The notes under the pieces: model-generated | Databases searched by the model: none | What the model was told of the DNA's origin: nothing | What the model saw: only the letters and a program-made list of their open reading frames with translations | Position numbers and translations under genes: made by a program | Shown here: positions 18,065 through 26,700 of the stretch, one piece after another | Numbering within the stretch: position 1 is the stretch's first letter | How the letters are laid out: each line of letters starts with the position of its first letter | Assembly (NCBI RefSeq): GCF_000718985.1 | Contig: NZ_JODL01000012.1 | Span: 124,001-188,000, forward strand | From: Streptomyces megasporus | GTDB taxonomy: Bacteria > Actinomycetota > Actinomycetes > Streptomycetales > Streptomycetaceae | Length of the DNA stretch: 64,000 bases | Direction: 5' to 3'

Positions 18065-18609
18065 ATGGAACCCCACGGCGTGCTGATCGTCCTCCGTGAA
18101 GGAGTGCAGAGCCTGGACGTGACAGGGGCCCCTGGAGGTGTTCGCGGGAGCGGACGCCGTGACGGGACGGCCGGGCACGTACCGGATCACGACCGCCGGA
18201 CTCGGCGGCGGGCCGGTGCGGACGTCCAGCGGGCTGCGCTTGCTGCCCGACGACGACCTCGCCCACGTCGAACCGGCCCACACCCTCCTGGTGCCCGGCG
18301 GCCGAGGCGCGATTGATCCCGATCCGGCCGTGGTACGGCGGATCGGCGAGCCGGCGCCCAAGGCCGAGCGTGTGGTCTCGGTGTGCACGGGAGCCTTCCT
18401 GCTTGCCGAGGCCGGACTGCCGGCCGGACGCGCGGCGGGTGACGAGGTCGCCGAGTACGGCCCCAACCGCTCTACACCACGGGCTCGGTCGCCACCGCGC
18501 CCGCCGCTCTCAAGCCGAGCGGACGGCCGGTGTTCTCCACCTGCTCGCGACGGCCGAGGGGCCGCGCGCCGCCGACACGCTGCCGGTGATCGCGTACCGC
18601 CCTTCCTGA
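18065..18609 (+). pseudogene. Frameshifted GlxA/DJ-1-PfpI-type gene
   Basis: ATG 18065 begins MEPHGVLIVLREGVQSLDVT, then a one-base slip in GGGGCCCC near 18127 breaks the frame. In the next frame it continues PLEVFAGADAVTGRPGTYRI, then LLVPGGRGA and ERVVSVCTGAFLLAEAGL. These are the landmarks of the DJ-1/PfpI domain in GlxA-type AraC regulators, including the CTGAF nucleophile-elbow region. After about 18480 the family match is lost and no AraC helix-turn-helix domain follows. It is a truncated, frameshifted remnant. Confidence 0.72.
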
Positions 18610-19131
18610 CCCGTTCCCTGCCCGGCGCCCCCGATCCGCGTGGGGGCCGGTCTTCCGGCGGTGGACGGCCAGGAGCCGGCGAGAAAGATCGCCGGCGGGC
18701 GCGGGGTGTCAAACATGGCGGCATATTGAGCCGGAACAGCGAGATTGCCTGCTTTTTTGGCGATGATTCAACAGGTCAGCGGCTTACCGGAAGGAAACCG
18801 CGCGTTTTGGTTTCAATCGACAAACGAGGTGGAGCGCCCGGTGTCGCAGCAGACGATCTTGCGGGAGGAAACCTTCCTATCAGAAGCTTCACGCCTGTCC
18901 GCGGCCGGGCCCTTCCGTCCGCCCCGCTCGTACCTCGCCGCCGCAGTGGTCATTTCGCTGAGAAAAACGCAATGGGCTTATTTCGGGCACTCTTTTTCTG
19001 TGCATCCTCTTTTTTCGGCCAACCTTCCTCGTGTATCGTCCCCGGGCAGCGGGCGGCCGAATATGTACGTGGCACCACCCCCGTTCGCCCCGGAAAGGTT
19101 TTCATTCCAGGAAGTCGAAGGAGGAACCGAT
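18610..19131. other. AT-richer upstream region of the peptide operon
   Basis: About 520 bases with visibly lower GC than the rest of the window, including runs of T around 18755 and 18990-19015. No convincing gene was found. Small inverted repeats occur: GAAACC/GGTTTC at 18794-18814 and AGGAA-ACC-TTCCT near 18866. TATCGT at 19034-19039 is a possible -10 element about 95 bases before the peptide start. This is probably the regulatory region of the operon beginning at 19132. Confidence 0.4.
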
Positions 19132-19278
19132 ATGCCGAACAGCGAGTTCGCCAACCTCGACCGGGTCGAGGAGAAGCCTTCCGTCGAGGCCGTCGAGACC
19201 GTTTCCGTCGAGAGCGACGTCAACGACGTCCAGCGGTTCACTCGTCGCCTGGACCACACGGTTCCGGACGTCCAGTGA
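19132..19278 (+). CDS. Small acidic peptide, candidate RiPP precursor
   Basis: A 48-residue peptide behind AAGGAGGAA, the best ribosome binding site in the window, six bases before ATG 19132. The first 33 residues are acidic and leader-like (MPNSEFANLDRVEEKPSVEA and on). The C-terminal part is more basic: VQRFTRRLDHTVPDVQ. The motif DVQ occurs twice (NDVQ and the final PDVQ). There is no cysteine, so it is not a lanthipeptide or sactipeptide precursor. A strong hairpin follows directly, and the next genes encode a repeat protein, a HExxH protein and an exporter. I recognise no family; the precursor role is inferred from size, RBS strength and context. Confidence 0.68.
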   Translation: MPNSEFANLDRVEEKPSVEAVETVSVESDVNDVQRFTRRLDHTVPDVQ

Positions 19279-19281
19279 TGC

Positions 19282-19327
19282 CGTCGGGCTGTGCCGGCGC
19301 CCGAAAGGGCGTCGGCACAGCCCGATG
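19282..19327 (+). terminator. Attenuator-like hairpin after the peptide gene
   Basis: A stem of about 21 bp with two G-T wobbles closes a GAAA tetraloop (GGGCTGTGCCGGCGCCC pairs with GGGCGTCGGCACAGCCC). It begins 3 bases after the peptide stop. Such hairpins between a precursor gene and its enzymes raise the peptide transcript over the enzyme transcripts, by partial termination or by blocking decay. Confidence 0.75.
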
Positions 19328-19538
19328 CCTTCTCGCGGAGATTCCGGAACGGAGCCGGCAGGGCGCCCGCGTACCCGGTGCGGCAGTTCACCCGGGAACC
19401 CCGGCCGCCGCCGGAGAAGCACGAACCTTGCGCCGCGGGAAACTCCTCCTCACTCCGGTCCCGCCGGAAAGCGAACCGGAAACCATTCACGAGGGCGAAG
19501 GCTCTCCTGACCCGGGGGCCTTCTCCAACGGGAGCGTC

Positions 19539-20006
19539 ATGAGTATTGGGCCAGTCCACATCAACGTCGTCTACAACCCCCTCATGCCGGAAGCGGACAC
19601 GGACCGCAGGAAGGTCTTCCGGGACGAGGACTACAGAATCGAGTACGACGAGCCCTTCGAAGAGGTCGCCCGAGAACTCATCGACCTCTCGACCCGCCTC
19701 ATCAACCTGCTGCCCGATCCTTCCCTGAGTCCCAACGAGCGCCTTGAGAGACTCGCACGCGTCGTACCGAAGTCACTGCTCGTCACGGCGCACCGCCGGA
19801 ACGCCCGGTCCAAACTCGTGGAACTGCGGCGCCGCCTCGACGAGCTCGTTCCCGATCCCGACCTCTCCTACCCGGAGAAACTCGAGTGGCTCGTGTCCCG
19901 CCTCGACGAGCTCGTCCCGGGCGACATGCGCCCCATCGAGAAACTCGAGAAGCTCGGTGACTACCGGGCGGCCGACGTCGGCGTCTCCCCCCGGAGCTGG
20001 CAGTGA
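19539..20006 (+). CDS. Unrecognised 155-aa protein with three internal repeats
   Basis: I do not recognise a family. Residues 1-45 are mixed and acidic (MSIGPVHINVVYNPLMPEAD). Three copies of a roughly 21-residue motif, RLxxLxPDPxLSPxEKLExL, follow at about 52-73, 99-119 and 121-140; each predicts as helix, PDP turn, helix. Copies 2 and 3 share identical DNA (17 bases at 19833 and 19899, 12 bases at 19875 and 19938), so the duplication is recent. ATG 19539 has GGGAG just upstream. The stop overlaps the HExxH gene start (GTGA), so the two are translationally coupled. It may be a substrate-binding partner, or a second substrate with repeated units. Confidence 0.75.
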   Translation: MSIGPVHINVVYNPLMPEADTDRRKVFRDEDYRIEYDEPFEEVARELIDLSTRLINLLPDPSLSPNERLERLARVVPKSLLVTAHRRNARSKLVELRRRLDELVPDPDLSYPEKLEWLVSRLDELVPGDMRPIEKLEKLGDYRAADVGVSPRSWQ

Positions 20007-21052
20007 CAGGGATCGTACGCACTTCGGGCCCTGCGTCGGGGAGGGCGTCAGGGCAGGTGGCGCACGCTCCGGTCGGCCGCTCCCCCGTCTTCCTGCGGGA
20101 GGGGACCCCCAAGGACCGGCTCGGCGTCGCCCGCGGGCTGGGAGGGGGAGCCGCCATCCCGGAGAGCGCCGGCGACCTTCCGCTCGTACTCCACGATCTC
20201 CTGCTGAAGCAGCCTCCGAAGAGCACCGTCGGCGCCGGCCGGACGGAGCCGTTCACCGCGGGAGGGCACGTCTTCTGGTGGCTCGGCCCCCGGGACGGAG
20301 CAGGGCGCCTGGACAGCGCCGTGGGTCTCGCCGGCCACCGCGTCGTATGGCCGGACGACGATGTCAGGGCGGGGATAGCGGCGGCGCTCGACCTGATAGC
20401 GACCCGTCCCTGGGCCATGGATCTCGTCTCGACGTACGTCACCACCTTCGCGCTGGCCGAGACGGAGCGGAGCGGGACACGGAAAGGCCTGATCACCTCG
20501 TGCTCCCTTCCCGACTTCCCGTTGTGCGTGTTCTTCTCCCCCAGGGTCTTCGTGCACATTCCGCCCCTGAGTATCCACCCGGTCGACTCCGTGCGCATGG
20601 CTGCCGAGAACCTCTATCACGAGGCGGTGCACCAGGCGGTCAACTACCAGTTGCTGGCGCATGACATCCTGGTGCCGGAGTACGACTCCGCGCGAAGCCC
20701 CAAGATACCCATCTACTGGCGGCAATCCGCCGGCGAGAAACGCAACCGCGCCTGGGAGCTCGACCGAGTGCTGCACGCCGCGTCGGTTTACTGCCACCTG
20801 CTCCACTGGCGCTACTGCGAACTCGTCGACCCCACCCTGGACGCGGAGGAGCGCAAGACCGTCATCAATGCGACCACCGACTCCATCGGTGCCCTCAAGA
20901 GCCTGTGCGACGCCCTCTCGGAACACATCGACTACTTCACCAGCGAGGGTGCACTGTTGGTCGGAAGACTCATCGAGGCGGCGGAGACACGAACTGAGGT
21001 CATGAGGACGGTAATCCAGACGGAGAGCATTCCGGGAACCATTTCGAAATGA
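20003..21052 (+). CDS. HExxH-motif protein, putative peptide-modifying enzyme
   Basis: A 349-residue soluble protein. Residues 206-210 are HEAVH (context AENLYHEAVHQAVNYQLL), and about 50 residues on comes YWRQSAGEKRNRAWELDRVL followed by H258 and VYCHLLHW. This layout (HExxH, then a Trp-Arg segment, then an LH...Y helix supplying a third ligand) matches HEXXH-motif peptide-modification proteins, a group now known to include 2-oxoglutarate-dependent peptide beta-hydroxylases. A plain metalloprotease role cannot be excluded. The N-terminal 190 residues show no known domain. It starts at GTG 20003, overlapping the previous stop, and its own stop overlaps the exporter gene. It probably modifies the 48-aa peptide. 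Confidence 0.72.
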   Translation: MTGIVRTSGPASGRASGQVAHAPVGRSPVFLREGTPKDRLGVARGLGGGAAIPESAGDLPLVLHDLLLKQPPKSTVGAGRTEPFTAGGHVFWWLGPRDGAGRLDSAVGLAGHRVVWPDDDVRAGIAAALDLIATRPWAMDLVSTYVTTFALAETERSGTRKGLITSCSLPDFPLCVFFSPRVFVHIPPLSIHPVDSVRMAAENLYHEAVHQAVNYQLLAHDILVPEYDSARSPKIPIYWRQSAGEKRNRAWELDRVLHAASVYCHLLHWRYCELVDPTLDAEERKTVINATTDSIGALKSLCDALSEHIDYFTSEGALLVGRLIEAAETRTEVMRTVIQTESIPGTISK

Positions 21053-22413
21053 CCGAGACCAAGCACGGCAGCGGTTACCGGGGAGAGCGGGGCAATCGCG
21101 TCTTCGCGATCCTCTGGGGCGGACAGCTCGTCTCACTGCTGGGATCCAGCGCGGCGTCCTTCGCGCTCTCCCTGACCGTTTACTCGGTGACCAAGGACGC
21201 CCTTGCCCTCGCCCTGGTGACGGCTGCCGGAATGTTCGGCTCCATATATCTCGCCCCCTTCGCCGGTGCGCTGGCCGACCACTTCCCCCGGCGCACCGTG
21301 ATCATCTCCTGCGACATCGCGCTCGCCGTCGCGGCCCTGCTGCTCGCGTGGACCACCACCCTGGGAGTCGGCTCCAGGCTGCCGCTCGTCATCGGTCTCG
21401 TCTTCGTCACCGGAGCACTGGGAGCCTGTCTTTCGGTGACACTGTCCGCATCCGTTCGCCAGATTCGTTCCGAGACGAATCTGACCCGGGTGAACGGCCT
21501 GACGTCCCTCCTGGAGAACCTGCCTGTCGTCGCCGGCCCGCTGATGGGTGCGGCCGTCTATTCGGTGGCGTCTCCCGCTCTGGTCTTCGTCGTCGACGCC
21601 GTGACGTTCCTCGTCAGCGCCGTGGCTGCGAGAACAGTGCGCTGGGAGGATCCGGCCACACGTCCGAAGCGGCCCTTCCGGCCGTTCGCCGGAGCCGCCG
21701 CGGGACTGCGCGTCATATTCGCCGACGCCAGGCTCAGGTTCGTCCAGTTGTCCTTCGCGGGGATCAACTTCTGCAACGGTCTGGGCATGGCGTCGGTGAC
21801 CGCCTACGTCATCTCCTCGTCGGCCGCCGAATCGGCCTCCTGGAACCTCGCCCTGTTCAACACGGCGGGATCCGTGGGCCTGATCGTCGGCTCCTCGCTC
21901 ATCCTCGCCGTCGGTGACAGGATCGACCGGCGGATCGTGATCTGCGCCGCGATCGTCGCCGGGGCCGTTCTCGGCCGGATGAGCCTTGTGCTCAGCGTTT
22001 TCCCCATCCTGTGGGCGGTCTCCGCGGTGGTCCGGAACTGCACCGCCCAGATGACGAACGCGCCGTTGACCGCCATATGGCAGGAACGCATCCCGCAGGA
22101 CGTGCAGGGGAGCGTCTTCGGAGCGAGACGACTGCTCGGCCAGGGGCTGTATCCGCTGGCCGTCGTCCTCGGCGGATTCCTCGCGGACAGTGCGTTCACC
22201 GGCGGGGGCTCGCCCCTCGGCACCGTGGCGGAAGCGGGCGTGTCCGCCGGAGGCATAGCGACGGTCATCGTGGTGGCCGCGTGCGGAGAGGCCCTGATCG
22301 GCTTGCTCCTCCTGCTCACACCGCACCTGAGGGGCCTTGCGAAGCCCCCGGAGCCCCCGGATTCCCCGGTGCCCTCGTCCGAACCACCGCGGGACGAGGT
22401 CCGGAAAGGGTGA
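21049..22413 (+). CDS. MFS transporter, candidate peptide exporter
   Basis: A 454-residue MFS protein of the MFS_3/enterobactin-exporter type. The first helix region is FAILWGGQLVSLLGSSAASF, and motif A follows as GALADHFPRRTVIISCD. About twelve helices are predicted up to residue 430. The ATG overlaps the HExxH stop by 4 bases, so it is the last gene of the coupled operon beginning at 19132 or 19539. Exporters of this type carry small siderophores and peptides, which fits secretion of the modified product or self-protection. The C-terminal tail is Pro- and Glu-rich and cytoplasmic. Confidence 0.85.
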   Translation: MTETKHGSGYRGERGNRVFAILWGGQLVSLLGSSAASFALSLTVYSVTKDALALALVTAAGMFGSIYLAPFAGALADHFPRRTVIISCDIALAVAALLLAWTTTLGVGSRLPLVIGLVFVTGALGACLSVTLSASVRQIRSETNLTRVNGLTSLLENLPVVAGPLMGAAVYSVASPALVFVVDAVTFLVSAVAARTVRWEDPATRPKRPFRPFAGAAAGLRVIFADARLRFVQLSFAGINFCNGLGMASVTAYVISSSAAESASWNLALFNTAGSVGLIVGSSLILAVGDRIDRRIVICAAIVAGAVLGRMSLVLSVFPILWAVSAVVRNCTAQMTNAPLTAIWQERIPQDVQGSVFGARRLLGQGLYPLAVVLGGFLADSAFTGGGSPLGTVAEAGVSAGGIATVIVVAACGEALIGLLLLLTPHLRGLAKPPEPPDSPVPSSEPPRDEVRKG

Positions 22414-22500
22414 GAACCGTCCCGGCTCCTGACGGGGAGTGAACCCTTTCCGGCCCCGGACCGAGCAGGCCCGGCCGGCCGGCGGAGTCCGTACGGAGAG

Positions 22501-22520
22501 TCAGAGTACGGGCACTCTGA
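22501..22520. promoter_or_regulatory. Palindromic operator candidate before the XRE gene
   Basis: TCAGAGT-6-ACTCTGA is a perfect 7+7 inverted repeat 89 bases upstream of the XRE/DUF5753 start. Its size fits a helix-turn-helix dimer. It could also mark the end of the preceding operon. Confidence 0.4.
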
Positions 22521-22608
22521 GTGGACGGTACGCAGGTCTTTCGGTCACGCTGGGTGGGTTCGGCCGCGGGGGAGACCGCGCACAGCACAGCACCGGGAGG
22601 GGCCGCCC

Positions 22609-23466
22609 ATGACCGTTGACGACGCCTGTGCCACCGAGGGCGTGGACGTTGGACGGGAGCCCGACGCGTCGGACAGCCTGCGCACCTTCGGGGCCGTCGT
22701 CCAGGCCCTGCGCGAGCACGCCGGACTCAGCCGCGCGGACCTCGGGCAGCGGGTCCGGTACTCCAAACACACCGTGGAATCGGTGGAGTTGGGCCGCCGG
22801 ATGCCCGACGAGTCGTTCGTGGAACTGGCCGAGGAGGCCCTGGGCAACACCGGCGCCCTCCGGAGGGCCGCCAAGCACCTGACACGCGGCGAACCGGGGC
22901 TGGCGGCCTGGTTCCGCCGCTGGGCGCGCCTGGAGCGGGTGGCGGTGAGCCTGTGCACGTACGAGTGCAGGCTGGTGCCGGGACTGTTGCAGTCGGAGGG
23001 GTACATCCGCGCCCTCTGTGAGAACGACATCCCTCCGCTGACGGACGACGCCCTGGAAGCCACCGTGCGGGCGCGGCTGGACCGACAGCGGTTGCTCTAC
23101 GAGAGGCCCAATACGGCCTTCGACTTCATCGTTGACGAAGCCGTTTTCATGCGCCGTATCGGCGGAGTTGAGGTCACCCGTGGTCTGTTTGACCATGTTC
23201 TTGAAGCCGTCAAAGCCAGGAACGTGACGCTCCAGGTCATGCCTGCCTGCACCGAGGACCACGCGTGTCTGGCTGGACCAATCCAACTGTTGGAGACCCC
23301 GGACGGACGCTGGCGCGGGTACTCGGAGGGGCAGGAGAGCGGTCGCTTGATCGCTGACCCGAAAGAGGTCAGCAAACTGCATATGCGCTATGCGAGACTG
23401 CGTTCGCAGGCCCTCCCCCCGAAGGAGTCCGTGGGCCTGCTGGAGCGGATGCGAGGAGCGCTATGA
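22609..23466 (+). CDS. XRE-family regulator with DUF5753
   Basis: A 285-residue regulator of the abundant Streptomyces class. The Cro/C1-type helix-turn-helix is at about residues 25-80 (LREHAGLSRADLGQRVRYSK and HTVESVELGRRMP). DUF5753 follows at about 100-275 and contains LVPGLLQSEGYIRAL, the usual entry motif. Its stop overlaps the DUF397 gene (ATGA), the standard pairing for this family. The partner and target are unknown. It lies directly after the peptide operon and could regulate it, but these pairs are common throughout Streptomyces genomes. Confidence 0.92.
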   Translation: MTVDDACATEGVDVGREPDASDSLRTFGAVVQALREHAGLSRADLGQRVRYSKHTVESVELGRRMPDESFVELAEEALGNTGALRRAAKHLTRGEPGLAAWFRRWARLERVAVSLCTYECRLVPGLLQSEGYIRALCENDIPPLTDDALEATVRARLDRQRLLYERPNTAFDFIVDEAVFMRRIGGVEVTRGLFDHVLEAVKARNVTLQVMPACTEDHACLAGPIQLLETPDGRWRGYSEGQESGRLIADPKEVSKLHMRYARLRSQALPPKESVGLLERMRGAL

Positions 23467-23651
23467 GCAGAACGACTGACCTCGTCTGGTTCAAGTCCAG
23501 CTACAGCAGCGCGCAGGGCGATAGTTGCGTGGAGGTCGCCGTCACCGAGCAGGCCGTCCACGTGCGGGACTCCAAGGACGTGACCCGCCCGGCCTTCGCG
23601 GTCGGCTGCGACGGCTGGAGCCGGTTCGTGCGGTACGTGGCGGGGGAGTAA
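23463..23651 (+). CDS. DUF397 small protein
   Basis: A 62-residue protein with the family landmarks WFKSSYSSAQGDSCVEVA and VRDSKD near residue 36. DUF397 proteins are encoded beside XRE/DUF5753 regulators and are thought to act with them, in a manner like BldB-type partners. Its start overlaps the regulator's stop by 4 bases. Nothing is unusual except the following perfect palindrome. Confidence 0.93.
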   Translation: MSRTTDLVWFKSSYSSAQGDSCVEVAVTEQAVHVRDSKDVTRPAFAVGCDGWSRFVRYVAGE

Positions 23652-23672
23652 CCGGGACTGACCCGAGTAGTG

Positions 23673-23708
23673 CCGGTGTGGGGAGGCCCATGGGCCTCCC
23701 CACACCGG
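23673..23708. terminator. 36-base perfect palindrome between convergent genes
   Basis: CCGGTGTGGGGAGGCCCA and its exact complement abut with no spacer beyond the inner turn. It lies between the DUF397 stop and the stop of the convergent defence operon. It is the strongest bidirectional terminator candidate in the window. Confidence 0.85.
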
Positions 23709-23735
23709 TTCGCAGCACGTAGCCCCTTACCGAAC

Positions 23736-26700
23736 TCAGTTCTCTTCGAAACCGCTGTCCTCGAACCTGAGCTGGGTGGCGTTCTCCCGGACGGTGCGCA
23801 CCTGCTGTTCGGTGAATCCTTCGTCGGTGGTCGCGGTGATCTCGATGCGGACTTCGAGCCGGACGCCGTCGGCCGCCTCAAGATGGGCGAGGACTTCCTG
23901 CTGGATGTCGGCGAAGTCGGCGGCGGGGCGGTTGGGGTTGAGGGTCTTGACGCCCCAGAACCTGTGCACGACCGCCTTGGCCGGCGGCTGCGGCGGCTGA
24001 GGACCGGGCCCCGGGGGAGGAGTGACGGAGCCAGAGCCGGAGTCGGAGCCGGACCTGGGGTGCGGAATGTTCACTCCTCCGGCTTCTCCGACGTTGCCGC
24101 CCGCCGCCGGCGTGACAGGTTCGGACGGCCGGCTGTCGGTGGCACGGGCACGCTGTTCGGCCGCTCGTGCCGGCTGGACCAGGAGCGTTTCGTCGGTGAC
24201 GAGAGCGGGCTCGGGCTTGTCGCCGTGGATCCACAGGTTCCGGTACTCGCCGGTGACCTCGTCGTAGCCGTCGGCGAGGGCGAAGGCGTCCTGCTGCCAC
24301 AGGAGGACTTCGGCGGCGCCGAGCACGGCCTGTTCGAGCACCTGCCGGTTGGGCAGACGCTTGAGGTAGGGGTACTGGGTGTACCAGGACCACAGGTCCC
24401 CGAAGCGCACATGGCCCTTGTTCCAGGCGTTGGCCAGGGGGCCGTCGAGAGCCATGCGGACGAGCGCGGTCCCGAGCGTGGGGGTGATCCAGCCCTTGGC
24501 CTTGAGCGCCGAGGTGACGCGCTCGGCGAGGGAACCGCCGTCCTTGGGGATTCGGGCGAAGGAGATGGTCGGTTTCTGGCCGGGCACCTCGGTCGGGACC
24601 AGTGCCGCGGTGAAGGCGGCGCGGACGCGGTCGTCGACGGCCGCGTCCAACTGGCGGGCGCGGGTGGTGGCCTGCCTGCGCTGCTGCGGGCTGAGTTCGA
24701 GCTCCTCGGCCTCGTCGGCTATGGACTGCCAGGCCCGGTACTCGCGCACCACTCCTTCGAGCTCGGGGTAGGTGTCGCGGTCGGCGGCGACCATGACCAG
24801 CATGTTGCGACGCTGCCGCTGCCCGCTGCCGGCCTCCAGCAACAGGCGCTCGGCGAAGGTCGTGGCCGTGGAGGCGTCCTTGCCCCAGGTGAACTTCGGG
24901 TGCAGCACCACGAGCTTGAGCACCTCGGTGTCGGGCACGTCCCCGGTGTCCGGAGGTGCGGCGTGGACGGCGCCGAAGGACGCCTTGGACGCCCTCTCCG
25001 CGGTCTTGAGCCGAGCGACGATCGTCGCGTGCACGTCGGCCTCGCCGTAGCCGGCGGCGCGGTCGGCGGCCACCCGGGAGACCGAGGCGGCCAGGTCGTA
25101 CCAGGAGCGGTCGCCGTCCTCGTAGAAGTACGTGGCGCGCTGGCCCAGCAGGGCTCGGGCATCACCGATGTGGTTGATGACGTCGCCGGGCACCGCGGCA
25201 CCCAGGCGCAGCCGCTGGATCTCCACGCCCTTGTGCGCCGAGCGCAGCGTCGGAACGGTCGCGATGAAGACCGACCGGGCGATACGCCTGGTGAGGGCGC
25301 GTTGGCCGAACGAGGGACGGTCGCGGTCGATCTGCACGGGGGTGGAGCCCTCGCCGTCGACGTCCTTGTCCACCACCGGCTTCCAGTTGTCGTCCAGATA
25401 CTTGGTGATCTCGCTGAACACCTGGGTGTCGTGGACGGGCACCGCGCCGGGGGTGATGAGCGGGGCGGTGTCGCCGGCGGCCCACAGCGCGTTGATGACC
25501 ACGCTCATCAGGCGCAGCACGCCTCGGGTGCGCTGGAACTTCGGCAGCGCCGACCAGTCCTCGTAGAGCCGGTCGAACAGCTCGGGGTGGATCGGGTAGG
25601 CCGCCCGGATGCGCTGCTCGTACTCGCCGGTGGTCGTCTCGCGGGGGAAGAACCCGGTGTTGTCCTGGTAGTACTTCACGTACTGCTTGGCCACCGCGGC
25701 GATGTCCGCCAGCGCGACGGCGTCGGGCTCCTCGAACAGGCGCCGGCGCACGATCTCGAAGGACTCGATGTTGTTGGCCGGCCGCCAGTCGTCGGCGTTG
25801 CGGCCGATGACCTGCTGAAGAGTCTCCAGGGCGACATGACCGTTGGGGCCGCCCACTTCGAGCGCCGAGCCGGCGCCGCCGTTGTCCAGGGAGTCGGAGG
25901 CGGGGATGGAGACCACGAGCATGACGCCCGGGATGGACTTGGCCATCTCCGTCAGGTGCTGGGCGAAGGTGTGCTGGGCGGCGAACGTCCCGCCGGGCAG
26001 GTTCTCGCGGCCCACGAGCTGGCGGGCGTAGGCCACCCACTCGTCGATCAGGATCAGCACGCTCTTGCCGCCGGCGACGGTGTCGCGCACGACGGCGTCC
26101 AGTGCGTCTCCGGGATCGGTGCCGGTCTCATCGGCCTTCGCGACGCGGTTGTATGCCGCGCGTCCGCCGAGTTGCCAGGCCAACTCGCCCCATAGCGTGC
26201 ACACTTCGGTGCCGTCGTCCTTGAGGATCGGCTGGCTCGGGGAGAGCTTCGTGCCCACCAGGGTGATCCGCTTGACGTCCAGGGACCTCAGCGGGTCGTC
26301 TTGGGGCGCGGGCAGAGAGGCGTGCACGACGTCCTGCACGGCCTGGGGCAGGGTGTTGGTGGTCAGGCCCTCGGAGAACAGGTGGTACAGCGCCAGCATC
26401 GAGTGGGTCTTGCCGCCGCCGAACTGGGTCTGCAGGTTCACCACCGGGCTCGCTCCGGCGTCCCCGGACAGGCGCTTGAGCGCGCGGGTCAGCAGGTCGG
26501 ACAGGCCACTGGTCAGGTAGGTGCGGGAGAAGAACTCACGCGGGTCGAGGTACTCGGGCGCCGTGGCGTGGCCGTTGGCGACCGCGTGCAGGTCGGCAGC
26601 GAACTCCGCGGCCGAGAACTGGCCTCGGATCACGTCGGCGTGCGGTGTGATGACCTCACGCCACGGCTTGATCGCGGTACCGGCCTGGACACCGGCGACC

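Noticed and set aside
19132..19278. Peptide as an FxLD-type lanthipeptide or lasso precursor
   Set aside because: No FxLD motif, no Cys, and no lanthionine or lasso enzyme genes nearby.
20003..21052. HExxH protein as an ordinary secreted metalloprotease
   Set aside because: No signal peptide or propeptide; operon context and the downstream Trp-Arg/LH segment fit peptide-modification proteins better, though not proven.
23673..23708. 36-base palindrome as an integration (att) site
   Set aside because: No tRNA, integrase or second copy nearby; position between convergent stops fits a terminator.
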